From NCBI GenBank assembly GCA_933228675.1, contig OW121743.1, positions 89,015,438-89,079,437 of the forward strand: a DNA stretch of 64,000 bases, written 5' to 3'. The translations under genes were made by a program, and so were the position numbers. The notes beneath the pieces were generated by a model. It was not told the DNA's origin. It saw only the letters and a program-made list of their open reading frames with translations, and searched no databases. Positions 46,701 to 57,904 of this stretch are shown in pieces. Source of the DNA: Stomorhina lunata. Lineage: Eukaryota > Arthropoda > Insecta > Diptera > Rhiniidae. Within the stretch, counting starts at the first letter, position 1. Each line of letters begins with the position of its first letter.

Positions 46701-47575
46701 AAAAATATTTCTAATAACAATTTTTTTATAGAAAAAATTTTAAAATTAAAATATTTCTATAGAAAAAATTTTATGATAAAAATATTTCTATAGAAAAAAA
46801 TAAATAATAAAAATTTTTGTACAGAAAAAATTTGATAATAAAAATTTTTGTATAGAAAAAATTTGATAATGAAAATTTTCAATACAAAATTTTTTTCATT
46901 AGAAAAATTTTTATTGTAAAATATTTTCTATAGAAGAATTTTCATGATAACATTTTTTTTTATTGAAAAAAATTTAATTTTTAAATTTTTTATATAGAAA
47001 AATTTTAAAATTTTTCTATACAAAAATTAAATTTTTCAGTAGAAAAATTTTCATTAAAAAAAAAATTCGATAGAAAAATTTTCATTATAAATATTTTTCT
47101 ATTAAAAATTTTTATTATAAAATATTTTCTATAAAAAAAATTTAATTCTAAAATTTTTTCTATGAAAAATTTTCATTCTAAAATTTTTTCTATGAAAAAT
47201 TTTCATTCTAAAATTTTTTCTATGAAAAATTTTCATTGCAAAATTTTTTTCTATAGAAAAATTTTCATTGTAAAATTTTTTCTATAGATAAATTTTCATT
47301 GTAAAATTTTTTCTATAAAAAAATTTTATTTAAAATTTTTTCTGTAGAAAAACTCTCATTATAAAATTTTTTCTACAGAAAATGTTCATGACAAAATTTT
47401 ATAATGAGAATTTTTCTTTAGTAAAAGTTTTATAATAAAAATCTTTCTATAGAAGAAATTTTATAGTGAAAATTTTTCTATAGAAAAAATTTTGTAATAA
47501 ATTTTTTTTTTCGAATTTTTTTTATAGAAAAATTTTATAATGAAAATTTTTCTAAAGAAAAAATTGTATAATTTT
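43795..47575. repeat. Satellite array F, 31-bp monomer with higher-order blocks
   Basis: Monomer GAAAATTTTTCTATAGAAAA followed by AATTTCATAAT, 31 bp. It is homogeneous from 44080 to 46220 (about 70 units) and decayed on both sides. A distinctive ~160-bp variant block (containing AACTTTTTCGATAG, TTTCTGTAGAAAAACTTTTA and TTCTATTCAAAAAA) occurs at 43926, 45286 and 45540. A rare CATACCTATAG variant occurs at 44750 and 45991, 1,241 bp apart, about 40 monomers. Confidence 0.95.
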
Positions 47576-48840
47576 TTATTAAAAAGCATCCAATATATGT
47601 ATAGCATAATACAAGTATCTTTAATATTCTTCATTCTTAATTACCTTCATAAATATTTAAATTGAATTAAAAAAGTTTTTACATTAAATTGACACCACAA
47701 TTAGCCAAGTAATAAATTTAATATATAAAGCATTTCGTAGTCCCTTTTAAAGACTCTTCAAACTGTACTTCTATACGAGTACTAAGATAAATTCTGCATT
47801 AAGAAAGGGCCATACTACATAAAGTATGAAAAAAAGTATACAAAAAAAGAAACAGCATTACCCTACTTAAACTGCTCAACATAATCAGGATAACATTTCT
47901 GGCGCAATTCCGGTCAAATGCAAAAAAAAGCTAAAATAAAACACCCAAAAAATATATTGGACACTTAACATAATCCTATATTTAACTACATACTTATTTA
48001 TAATAATATACACACATATTCATATGCTTTAAAGTACCTAAAATTTAGGTCCTAAATGCAATATTAAAATGCATAGAATGAATGTTGAAAAGTCCATAAA
48101 CTGGGAGAAAGAAGAAAAATTAAAACAGATTTTTTTACTTGCGAGTACAAGTGTTTAAAGGGCAAAGTAACTAGAGAGGTGGACTTTATATAGGGCTTTA
48201 CAAGAGCATTTATATTTAAAAAAAAATGGAACACGAATGATCCAATTCGTTGTGATTTTGACATACAACCCATTTTTAAACCCATTTTAACCCTTTTTAC
48301 CCCATTGACTTTCCAACTTTGTAACCTTTTCAAAAAACTAACACTATCCACCAGCCTTTCATAGCGCCTAATGAGTTTTATCCCTGAAATCCCAAAAAAA
48401 AAAGTTCTTCTTAAAAATAAGCGAAAGAAAAAGATTCACAAACAAAAAAAAAAGAAAACTTCGTATAACAAAAATTTAGAGCATAAACTTTTTGCAAAAA
48501 CCGTGTGGCGCATACAACAAGAGTTATGTGCGAAATACGCCAAAATATTTTTTTGAACTTAAAGAAAAAATAAATATTTAAGGACAGAGGACAACAAGCT
48601 CTACCAAAAACAATAACGAAGCAAATAAATTAAACCCAAAATTTATTCTATACATGAAAAAGTTTAAAGGAAACAAGTTTTCTTTTAACTTTTTTTTGGT
48701 TGTTGTGTTTTTTTTTCTTTTTTTGAACTGGAATCATATTACCACAAAAATATTTCATACAATAACAGACGAAATATTTATATTCTGCTCTTCAGCATCT
48801 CGAGGACTAAATAAATAATCTTAATGTTATGGAAGTGATG
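47576..48840. other. Unassigned AT-rich DNA
   Basis: No gene or repeat family recognised. Plus frame 48371-48556 and minus frame 48064-48351 look like chance open frames (Lys-rich or mixed, no motif). Confidence 0.35.
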
Positions 48841-48844
48841 AGAC

Positions 48845-49420
48845 CAACTGGAGTAATTAACTCATTTAGGGGTCACCTCAATTAGGTTGGGATGTAAATG
48901 GGATGCAGTTGTTGACTGGGTTTCCTGCTAACAGGTAATAACTGTATTCAATTCCTACTCACACCTCCTAGTGGTACATCCTGGAAACCTGAGCAACCTA
49001 GTTGAAGATGCGGTTAATAACCCGAGTGGGATTCTAGGTCAGGGCCAACGTGAGAGGGAGTTATCTTGGAGCCATTCCGACGTATTTGGTCTAAGGGTCT
49101 ATGATAATTGTACTTTGTAAAGTGCGGAACTGTAGCGTCTGTTCAACATGTTAGTTGCGGCTACAAGCGGGTGTCTGTCTCGGATCGAGCGACTCGCTTT
49201 ACTTATCATCCATCGACTTAGCACTTACGATGTTTTAAGCATGGAAAGAAACAACATAACAGAATATACTACTCCAAGGGGTAATCATGCGAGAAATCCC
49301 CCTGCTACGGCAGCTGGCACAAGCATTTTGGAGATGCCTAATCTATGCAAGAACATCCTGATGAATGAAACCAACCATCAAAAAGGTTTAGCTTCCTAAT
49401 TAAGTTATGCTTTTAGGAGA
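48845..49420 (+). other. GC-richer block, possible retrotransposon 5' region (unproven)
   Basis: Composition changes sharply to near-balanced GC, with words such as GACTGGGTTTCCTGCTAACA and GGTTAATAACCCGAGTGGGA. An open frame at 49148-49399 (83 aa, ending just before the block ends) contains TTPRGNHARNPPATAAGT. Such a block inside AT-rich DNA usually marks a recently arrived or selected sequence. It could be the 5' UTR and start of ORF1 of a non-LTR retrotransposon. I cannot name a family from sequence alone. Confidence 0.35.
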
Positions 49421-49554
49421 ATTCTTAATTTTAGATCAAGAATCCAGAGGCAGAGCACCTATAAAATGTTTTAAGCCTTTTCTCCTTCTTTGTGTTCCAA
49501 CAGCTTTTATAAAAGTAAGTTTTTTATTTGTTTGTTTATATTGTTTGTATATAT

Positions 49555-50165
49555 ATTTTGAAAAAATTTTGACAGTGGGTACCTTTTTGGATGTCGACGA
49601 AGAAGGGACTTTTGGAAAATTTGCCTCTAAGAGGCTAAAAACGGGTAAAAAGGGGAAAAAATCGAAAAAGTTATATCTCCTAAGGTAAAAGGTAAAGAAA
49701 CAAAATTAAAATTACGTTTTAAACAGCTATGAAAATTTGTGTTTGGTACTTTTTTGAAACTATGTCCGATAGCGGGTTAAAAAAGGGTGAAAATTGTTTT
49801 TTTGGTACTTTTTTAACCCACTCTTATTTTTTAAACTAAAGAATATAGAAAGGAACTTTGTACTGCAGTCAATAGATGTGAAAAAAATATTGAACACGTA
49901 TTTGGTACTTTTTTGATTTTGGGGCCAAAATGGGTAAAAAAAGGAATATCATGTTAATTTACTCAAAGAGAACTTAACATCTCAAAAAGTAATATGAATA
50001 AGAATTATGTTAACTGCGTTTTAATAAAATGTACCGAACTCAATTGGTACCAAAGAAGTACCAAATATGCAAATGGAACTTTTTGAAAGTAGGGGATAAA
50101 AAGGGGAAAAATTAGTAATGGTATAACTTTTAAAGAAATTAATGTTTGTATGTATGTTCTTTATA
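49555..50165 (+). mobile_element. Helentron/DINE-1-like element, 5'-half copy 4
   Basis: Matches the GGGTAAAAAGGGG-rich half of copies 1 and 5, from TTTTGACAGTGGGTACC to GTTCTTTATAGAATAGTA. The minisatellite and 3' hairpin are missing. It runs directly into the (TA)n of copy 5. Confidence 0.65.
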
Positions 50166-50215
50166 GAATAGTAAGCTGATATATATATATATGTATATGT
50201 ATATAAGTATATCTA

Positions 50216-50255
<40 letters not shown>

Positions 50256-50272
50256 CTATATATATATATATC

Positions 50273-50334
<62 letters not shown>

Positions 50335-51776
50335 GAATGGCTATCTCGAAAACGGCTCTAACGATTTTGATAAAATTTTGACAGTGGGTACCCTTTTTGA
50401 TGTATAGGTCGAAGAAGAAGGGACTTTTAGAACCTTTGCCTCTAAGAGGGTAAAAAAGGGAAAAATCGTATCCAAGTAATAGGTATAGAAACAAAATTAA
50501 AATTACGTTTTAAACAGCTATGAAAATAAGCGGACAGGTGTTTGGTACTTTTTTGAAACTATGTTCGATAGGGGGTCAAAAAGGGTGAAAATAGTTTTTT
50601 TGGTACTATTTTTTAACCCACTCTTATTTTTTAAACCAAAGAATATAGAAAGGAACTTTTTACTGCATAGATCTGAAATAAATATTGAACATGCATTTGG
50701 TACTTTTTTGATTTTGGGGCCAAAATGGGTAAAAAAAAGGGATAACATGATAACTTAACATCTCAAAAAGTAATATGAATAAGAATTATGTTAACTGCGT
50801 TTTAATAAAATGTACCGAACTCAATTGGTACCAAAGAAGTACCAAATATGCATATGGAACTTTTTGAAAGTAGGGGATAAAAAGGGGAAAAAATTAGTAA
50901 TGGTATAACTTTTAAACAAATTAATTTTTGTATGTATGTTCTTTATAGAATAGTAAACTGTGAATTTGATCATGTTATGCTCGTTAGCGAAGATGTGGCG
51001 AATAAGCCGGCGAAGGTTTTTAGGTAGGTAAGGCTAATTTCCGTTAGGTGGCGCCACTGAAAATGACTAAAAATTAATTAAATCGTAAACTGTACATTTG
51101 ATCATGCTATAATCTTTAGCAAAGTTGTAGCGCATGAGTCGGCGAAGGCTTTTTATTTGGTGTGAATAATTTCCGACAGGTGGCGCTACTGAAAATTTTT
51201 CAAAGTCAATTTAATCGTATGCTGTACATTTAATCACGCTATAATCTTTAGCAAAGTTGTTGCGGATAAGCCGACGAAGGTTTATTAATGGGAATGATTA
51301 AAGTCCGATAGGTGGCGCCACTGAAAATAACTCAAATTTGATTAAATCGTAAACTGTACATTTAAACATGTTATAATCATAAGCAAAGTTGTTACGCATA
51401 AGCAAACGAAGGTTTCTAAATTGTTATGAACAACTTCAGGTGGCGCCACTGAAAACTAGTCAAAATGAATTAAATCGCTAACTGTGCATTTGATCAAGCT
51501 ATAATCTTTAGCAAAGTTGTTGCGCATGAGTCGACAGAGGTTTCTGTTGGTATGACCAATTTCCAAAATTTTTAAAATGAGTTACACTGTAAACTATGCA
51601 AACTATGTGCTGATCGGACAAAATAAATAAAATAATTCAAAATTAACTGAATATTTGTACAATGTATTTCCTCTAAAGTTATTTTACTACTTTATAAAAT
51701 AAAATATTTAAAAATTTTAAAATTTGGCTCAAAATACTTATAATAAAGCTCCGAGCAAGGCTCGGTCAACCAGGTA
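50166..51776 (+). mobile_element. Helentron/DINE-1-like element, copy 5
   Basis: Begins with an unusually long (TA)n/TATC tract (50178-50332), then TGGAATGGCTATCTCGAAAA, the GGGTAAAA-rich part, five or six ~130-bp units (GGTGGCGCCACTG at about 51048, 51310 and 51439) and the terminal hairpin CCGAGC-AAG-GCTCGG. It ends CAACCAGGTA. The 5' TCTTATATTC end is not visible, so either it is truncated or the TA tract has replaced it. Confidence 0.65.
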
Positions 51777-52172
51777 ATATATTTAATAGGATTAATAACA
51801 TTTAGAACCAGCGAACATTTTTGGAATGAAGTCGTATTTTAAGTTAATAATTTGGACAATCTGATATCAAATCTAGAAAATTAGTAAATTCTTTTATCAT
51901 AATTTGACTACCATTTAGAGATTGTCACTACTCATACATTGCATTGAGATGGAACTAGAAAATAATGGTTGTGGAAGGGAGGGAGAAGTGTGAAAGACCT
52001 ATGCGGGAAGTTGATCCTACATCACTTTTCTTCTGTTGTGCAATCCACTGATCAATCTATAACAAATATGTGAGTCTTGAGTAGATAAAAGCTACTACGT
52101 TGTTCGGGTTTTGGGAAGAAGTTCAAAGAAGTTATCAATAGAACAGTGATACACAGCCCGCATTGCAATATA
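51777..52172. other. Unassigned DNA
   Basis: No gene or repeat recognised. Confidence 0.35.
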
Positions 52173-52263
52173 CCCAGCAAAACTTTTCATTACCAAGTAA
52201 TGAGTTAAACAGCTAAGCTATTGAACACGAACTACTTACACATTCACTGTTTAAGTCATTACA

Positions 52264-53796
52264 GTACCTGGTAGACCGAGCCTTGCTCGGAGCTTTATGA
52301 TAAGCATTTTGAGGAAAATTTTAAAGTTTTTATATATTTTATATTATAAAGTGATAAAATAAATTTAGATGAAAGACATTGTAGAAATATTCAGTTAATT
52401 TGAATTATTTGATTTATTTTGTCCGACCAACACATAGTTTGCATAGTTTACAGTTTAACTCATTTTGAATAATTTTGAAAATTATTCATATCAACAGAAA
52501 CCTCTGTCGACTCATGCGCAACAACTTTGCTAAAGATTATAGTCTGATCAAATGCACAGTTTACGATTTAATTCATTTTGAGTAGTTTTCTGTGGCGCCA
52601 CCTGTCGGACTTTGCTTATTCCAATTCATAAACCTTCTTCGGCTTATCCGTAACAACTTTGCTGAAGATTATAGCATGATTAAATGTACAGCATACGATT
52701 AAATTGACTTTGAGTAAATTTCAGTAGCGCCACCTGTCGAAATTTCTTCATACCAACTAAGAAACCTTCGTCGGCTCATGTGCAACAACTTTGCTAAAGA
52801 TTGTAGCATGATTAAATGTACAGCATACGATTAAATTGACTTTGAGTAAGTTTCTGTAGCGCCACCTGTCGGAAATTATTCATAGCAACTAAAAAGCCTT
52901 CGTCGGCTCATGCGCTACAACTTTGCTAAAGATCATAGCATGATCAAATGTACAGTTTACGATTTAATTAATTTTTAGTAATTTTCAGTGGCGCCATCTG
53001 TCGGAAATTAGTCTTATCATCTTTAAAACCTTCGCCGGCTTATCCGCAACATCTTCGCTAAAGAGCATAACACAATCAAATTCACAGTTTACTATTCTAT
53101 AAAGAACACACATACAGACAAACATTCATTTGTTTAAAATAATACTAATTTTTCCCCCTTTTTATTCCCTTATTTCTAAAAGTTCCATATGTATATTTGG
53201 TACTTTTTTGGTGCCAATTGAATTCATTTTTACATTTTTTTAAAACGCATTTAACATAATGTATAATGTTCCTATTCATATTACTTTGGAGATGTTAAGT
53301 TATCATTTTATCCCTTTTTTACCCACTTTGGCTCCAAAATCAAAAAAGTACCAAATACGTGTTTCATCTTTTTTTTACATCTATTGATTACAGTACCAAG
53401 TTTCTTTTTATATTCTTAAGTTTAAAATATAAGAGTGGGTTAAAAAGGTGCCAAAAAAAACTATTTTCTCCCTTTTTTACCCCCTATCGGACATAGTTTC
53501 AAAAAAGTACCAAACACCTGTCCGCTTATTTTCAAATCTGTTTAAAACGTAATTTTAATTTTGTTTCTATACCTATTACTTTAGGAGACATAGCGTTTTC
53601 GATTTTTTCCCCTTTTTACCCGTTTTTACCCTCTTAGAGGTAAAAGTTCCAAAAGTCCCTTCTTCTTCGACCTATACATCAAAAAAGATACCCACTGTCC
53701 AAATTTTATCAAAATCGTTAGAGCCGTTTTCGAGATAGCCATTCTATATATATATATATATATATATACAATTATTGCTCGTTTAAGAATATAAGA
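52264..53796 (-). mobile_element. Helentron/DINE-1-like element, copy 6, reverse
   Basis: Reverse-oriented full copy: hairpin end GTACCTGGTAGACCGAGC at the left; ~130-bp units with the complement of GGTGGCGCCACTG or its variants at 52572, 52722, 52857 and 52990; the GGGTAAAA-rich part as its complement; a short (TA)n at 53741-53768; and the complement of TCTTATATTCTTAAACGAGC at the right. It lies wholly inside the CCCAGCAAAACTTT element, so it inserted later. Confidence 0.7.
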
Positions 53797-53949
53797 TTAA
53801 CATGGGCATGTCATTGGAGGCAAGTACTTACCAATTGCAGAAAAGTAATGACTTAGGTAAGCAATTGGAAAACACCAACAAAAACATTTTTTTTGTTGTT
53901 TTATTTAAAAAATATATATTTTTAAACGAAATACGAAATTTTTTTTTAT

Positions 53950-54022
53950 GACCCCATGGGGGCTCGAACCGAGACCCCTACGACTGCTAGGCGGAGACTT
54001 TTTCACTGAGCTACTTCATATG
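53950..54022 (-). pseudogene. tRNA-like segment within the composite element
   Basis: The minus strand has an A-box-like GTAGCTCAGTG, a possible 7-nt anticodon loop CTAGCAG (would read AGC) and a strong B box GGTTCGAGCCC. D and anticodon stems pair poorly, and no acceptor stem closes. It is a decayed tRNA or the head of a tRNA-derived SINE; an A-rich tract follows on the minus strand. Confidence 0.55.
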
Positions 54023-54274
54023 TTGAAAACTTAGCAGCTTATAATTAATATACAATTTTTATTTTTAGATCCAAAACCTTGTGACAATAACTTTGTGTTT
54101 TCCCTGCTTTTTTTGCTTTGTTGTAATTTTTAGAAAAATATTTCTTTTCGATTTTTTGTAAATGTTTAATGCATTTAATAAAAAATAAAGAAGTTTTTTT
54201 TTAATTTTTTTAAAACTTAAATAGTTTAAATCTTCCTTTTTGGTTATATAACATTGACTCTTACATACTTATAT

Positions 54275-54465
54275 GGCCTTTAGTTACAACCTGTTAAGGT
54301 CCAAGTCCTAGCATATTTTGGAATTCCATGGACTTAGATCTTGTGCGAATATTCTCCAATCTTATAGGCCAAGCTTTGAAAAATGTTCCTCTACTTGGTC
54401 TTTCCATGGAAGTTTCGGACGCCCTCTTCTAGCATTAGGTGGTGGAACATTTTAATTCTAATTTT
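54275..54465 (-). pseudogene. Non-LTR retrotransposon C-terminal remnant
   Basis: The minus strand reads RRGRPKLPWKDQVEEHFSKL followed by GL, a stop, then DWRIFAQDLSPWN. This matches the terminal GRPR.RW.D.V..DL..LGL.DW...AQDR..WR pattern of many non-LTR reverse transcriptase ORFs. Stops interrupt it. Only the last few dozen codons remain. Confidence 0.6.
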
Positions 54466-54836
54466 ATCCTCTTCATAGTAATTATTTTTTTCAAGAGAGG
54501 GTTACTAGCCCGTCGTCCTAAGCCATTTTTATCGATCTTATGGGACAACTCTCGGTACATGTTAGCTCACTACTTTAAGGGGTTTTAAGCTAGTTTCCCG
54601 CAGTTGAGATGAAGGATGACCCAGATCAGTTGGGCTTACCAAGTTAGGACCAATCGGAGCTGTGTTTGGTATCCAACATCCCCTACATAATCAAAATTAA
54701 CTCATGATGGTATTTTTTCATTACCGTGAGTTAGTTTTCCAAAATCTTTTTTTACATAAGGTAATATTTAAGTTCTTAAAATTCAAAAATGATTTAAAAA
54801 AAAAACTCTTTTAATAAAAAAAACAAATTGTTGGTC

Positions 54837-54870
54837 TTGGTGGGATTCGAACCCGGGCCATTCAGTCCAA
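54837..54870 (-). pseudogene. tRNA T-arm-like (B-box) fragment
   Basis: The minus strand contains CCGGGTTCGAATCCCACCA, a perfect B box with a natural-looking tRNA 3' end. No matching A box or acceptor partner was found upstream. Probably a tRNA-derived repeat end. Confidence 0.5.
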
Positions 54871-55273
54871 ATTAGCAATTTAATTACAAATAAGTACTTC
54901 TGTAATAACTCATTAGTTATTTGGAGGGTATGTTGTAGTCATTACAAGGTAACCAGTTACCAGAGTACTTGCCATAACCAAAGTTTTGCTGGGTAGTTAA
55001 TCAATAGAGCTGCCCACTCTACTGCCATCAATAAGCAAATTCGCGCTTCCTGTACTTGATCGAGTAACTCTAAAAAAGAACTTAATATACCGACCATAAA
55101 TAAGAGATGTGTTCCATTTTGGATCAGATTTAACTAGTATAAATAATTAGGAGACCAGATGGATTAAAGTGGATGGTTCTTTTGGCACTTGAAAAATGTG
55201 TTGGGTCCAACTTATATCGTGTTGTATTTTATCATGCTCATAATATGAATTTTTGATTTAAAATTTGTATATA

Positions 55274-56577
55274 TCGGGTGTTTTTTATTGAGGTATAGAA
55301 CTTTAAGTTGGCATCACTTTTTTAACTGGCGGCCATTTTGTCAGCTGTCAAGTGATTAATATTTAGTTTGGTTTGCCATTTCATCATGAACAGGTTGACA
55401 AAAGAACAACGCTTGCAAACCGTGCAAATTTATTTCGAAAATAATGGTTCAGTTCGCGAAGTTTACCGCAAGCTCCGTCCATTTTATGGTCGACATAATC
55501 GTCCATCAGAGCAATTAATTCGGTTTACCATGGATCGTTTTCGCACTACGTTTACTCTATGTGATAATACGCATCCGCAGCGACGTCGAACAGTGCGCAC
55601 CGAAGAAACAATTGACGCTGTAGGGCAAAGTGTTGAGGAGGACCCGAATGAATCGATTCGCCACCGTTCACAGCAATTGGAGCTTTGTCCATCAACTTTA
55701 TGGAAGATTTTGCGCAAAGATCTTGGCTTGCGACCTTACAAGATCCAGCTTGTGCAAGAATTAAAGCCGCGAGACCATGCAATGCATCGTGATTTTGGTG
55801 TATGGGCCGAAAATGAGATTGATCTCGATGCTGATTTTCATCGCAAAATTTTGTTCAGTGATGAGGCTCATTTTTGGTTGAATGGCTACGTCAACAAGCA
55901 AAATTGCCACATTTGGAGTGAAGAGAATCCACATGAGACCCTTGAGACGCCATTACATCCACAAAAACTGACTGTTTGGTGTGCTCTATGGGCTGGTGGA
56001 GTCATTGGGCCATACTTCTTCCGAAATAATGCTGGAGAGTCAGTTACCATAAATGGAGACCGGTATAGAGCCATGATAACCGACTATTTTGTTCCCCAAT
56101 TGGATGGCATGAATGTGGATGAGTTGTGGTTCCAACAAGACGGCGCTACATGCCACACAGCGCACGTCACAATTCATTTATTGAAGGAAACATTCGATGA
56201 GCTCATAATTTCGCGGAATGGACCTGTCAATTGGCCACCAAGATCGTGCGATTTGACACCACTGGATTATTTTCTTTGGGGATATGTGAAGTCGCTCGTC
56301 TACGCCAACAAACCAGAAACGTTAGGGGACTTGGAAGCCAACATTCGTGGCGTTATTGCCAACATACGGCCCTATATGCTCGAAAAAGTAGTTGAAAATT
56401 AAACCTGTAGAATTGGCTTTATTCGAGTCAGCCGCGGCGGCCACATACCCGAAATCATATTTAAACATTAATGGCATAAAATTATCCTTCCAATAAAGCC
56501 AAATTGATGGACACTAAAACGATTTTCTTGTGTTTTATTTCAATTCGAAGTTCTATACCTCTAAAAAAAACACCCAT
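55274..56577 (+). mobile_element. Near-intact DD41D mariner (rosa-like) transposon
   Basis: Ends TCGGGTGTTTTTTATTGAGG and, inverted, GAGGTATAGAACTTC-type sequence running to AACACCCAT. The inverted match covers about 30 bp (shared core GAGGTATAGAACTT). TA lies on both sides (55272-55273 and 56578-56579). The 1.3-kb length fits a complete mariner. It carries one long transposase frame. Confidence 0.9.
55386..56471 (+). pseudogene. DD41D mariner transposase with one premature stop
   Basis: DNA cut-and-paste transposase acting on the inverted ends of its own element. The start is ATG 55386 (MNRLTKEQRLQTVQIYFENN); the upstream TTG at 55368 is not needed. Residues 1-110 are a two-part helix-turn-helix DNA-binding region of the kind called DUF4817 in insect proteins. 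The catalytic core has SDEAHF (D159), WFQQDGATCHTA (D252) and SCDLTPLDYFLWGY (D294): 92 residues between the first two Asp and 41 between the last two, hence DD41D, as in the rosa mariner group. The frame is open for 338 codons to a TAA at 56400, where Trp is expected. The same frame then continues for 22 family-like codons (RVSRGGHIPEIIF) to the stop at 56469-56471. It is the best-preserved coding sequence in the window. The product would lack only its tail, and activity is uncertain. Confidence 0.88.
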
Positions 56578-56579
56578 TA

Positions 56580-57790
56580 CGATGCAGAACTCCCCCTGAA
56601 TATATTTATAAATAATGTTATCAGCATTTCCGAGGTAGACTTCAGAGGATATTTTCGTTGTTGACCTCACTAATTGATATAAAGAATTATCGCCGAATAT
56701 CAATATTATATTTCTGTGAAATTTTCTGAGATTCAATATCAAACTGCGAGATGCATGAAAACAAAATTTATTTAAGTTTGAGATGATCTTAACTACTGAT
56801 CCCCAAAACTTTTACAAAATTGATTTTTGCTAATTTGGATTGCATGTTTTCAAAACATTTTCAATTACCCACTAAAAATCGATAAAACCCCAAAAAACAA
56901 AAGCCATATCCCTAGTTACTACTTAAAGGAAATTATCTAAAAATTAAGGAGGAGTTGGTTTCATTAAGCAATTAGTAATTTTGAAGTTTCGATTGTTCAC
57001 AGGCACTGGGAGAGTGAATGAGATGTGATGGCGACTTAAAACTTAATGTTGGTAATTTCATTTCAGTTTCGCTTAGTTAACTCCAATTTTCTTGTAGTCA
57101 TTCAGATTTTTGCTTTTTTTTTTTGCTTCAGCTTTTTGTAAAATGTTGCTGTTGTGCTGCTAATACAATTTGCAACTTCATACCCACAGATTATTATGCT
57201 CATAAGACATTATCTTGAAGTTTTTTTTTTCGGGGTTTCGGGCTTGATGTGGTGGATGTTGTTAAGAAAATGTAAAAGAAAAAAATCTGATATAAAGGAT
57301 TTTTTAACGGGAGGTTTATTAAGGAACCTTTTTTTCTACTTCTTTAAGCCTTAATGTTGTTATTTGTTGGCTTAAATGTCTGGTTATTGCTGGCTTTACG
57401 TTTTAAAGTTAGTTACTAGGAATACAGCAGCTTTTGAGAGCCAGCAAATGATCATACCAATTTCCGAGTATTCCGCGCCGCCACGAGCATAAAGTTCACA
57501 CTCATAAAGTAAATAAATTAAAATGTGGCAGCATACAGCTTTGCAACTTCTTCAGGTTGTTACACTGAAAAAAAATCGTGGTGAAATTATTGAAAGCTGG
57601 GTTCATGGAATTGGTTTTGGCTATGATTTTACAACATGTTTGTTCTACAATTGAATCAATAGAATAAACATGTTTTAATAATATGAATTTTATTGTCAGG
57701 TTGGAGTGGCAGTTATTAGACTAAGTAAGACTGTGAAGTCTGTTCAAAGCTCAATAACCAAGTACAACATTTAATTTTTTGCACAAGAAA
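56580..57790. other. Unassigned DNA
   Basis: No gene or repeat family recognised. Plus frame 57154-57354 and minus frame 56482-56742 show no motif; the latter overlaps the mariner end. Confidence 0.4.
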
Positions 57791-57904
57791 CATGGATTTA
57801 ACCTATAACCAAAGGTCGATACAAAAGAACAGAACAAAAACTTCGTCAGCAGAGTTGGCGTTTTTTATACTTTCAACTAAAATAGGTATTTTTTCAATGT
57901 GTAG
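57791..57904 (+). repeat. Conserved left flank of array G
   Basis: AGGTCGATACAAAAGAACAG, CAGCAGAGTTGGCG and ACTAAAATAGGTATTTTT match 63210-63310 beside array H with few differences. The two arrays therefore share a common border sequence. Confidence 0.75.

Larger units (their letters stand above)
52173..54993. mobile_element. TA-flanked composite element with CCCAGCAAAACTTT ends
   Basis: Perfect 14-bp inverted ends CCCAGCAAAACTTT / AAAGTTTTGCTGGG, bordered by TA on both sides (52171-52172 and 54994-54995). More diverged subterminal similarity follows (AGTAATGAGTTA against its complement near 54905; GTCATTAC on both sides). Inside are an inserted Helentron-like copy, two tRNA-like segments and a retrotransposon fragment. 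No Tc1/mariner transposase is present, so it would be mobilised in trans. Confidence 0.7.

Noticed and set aside
50213..50494. Tyr-Ile repeat protein frame
   Set aside because: Translation of the (TA)n tract.
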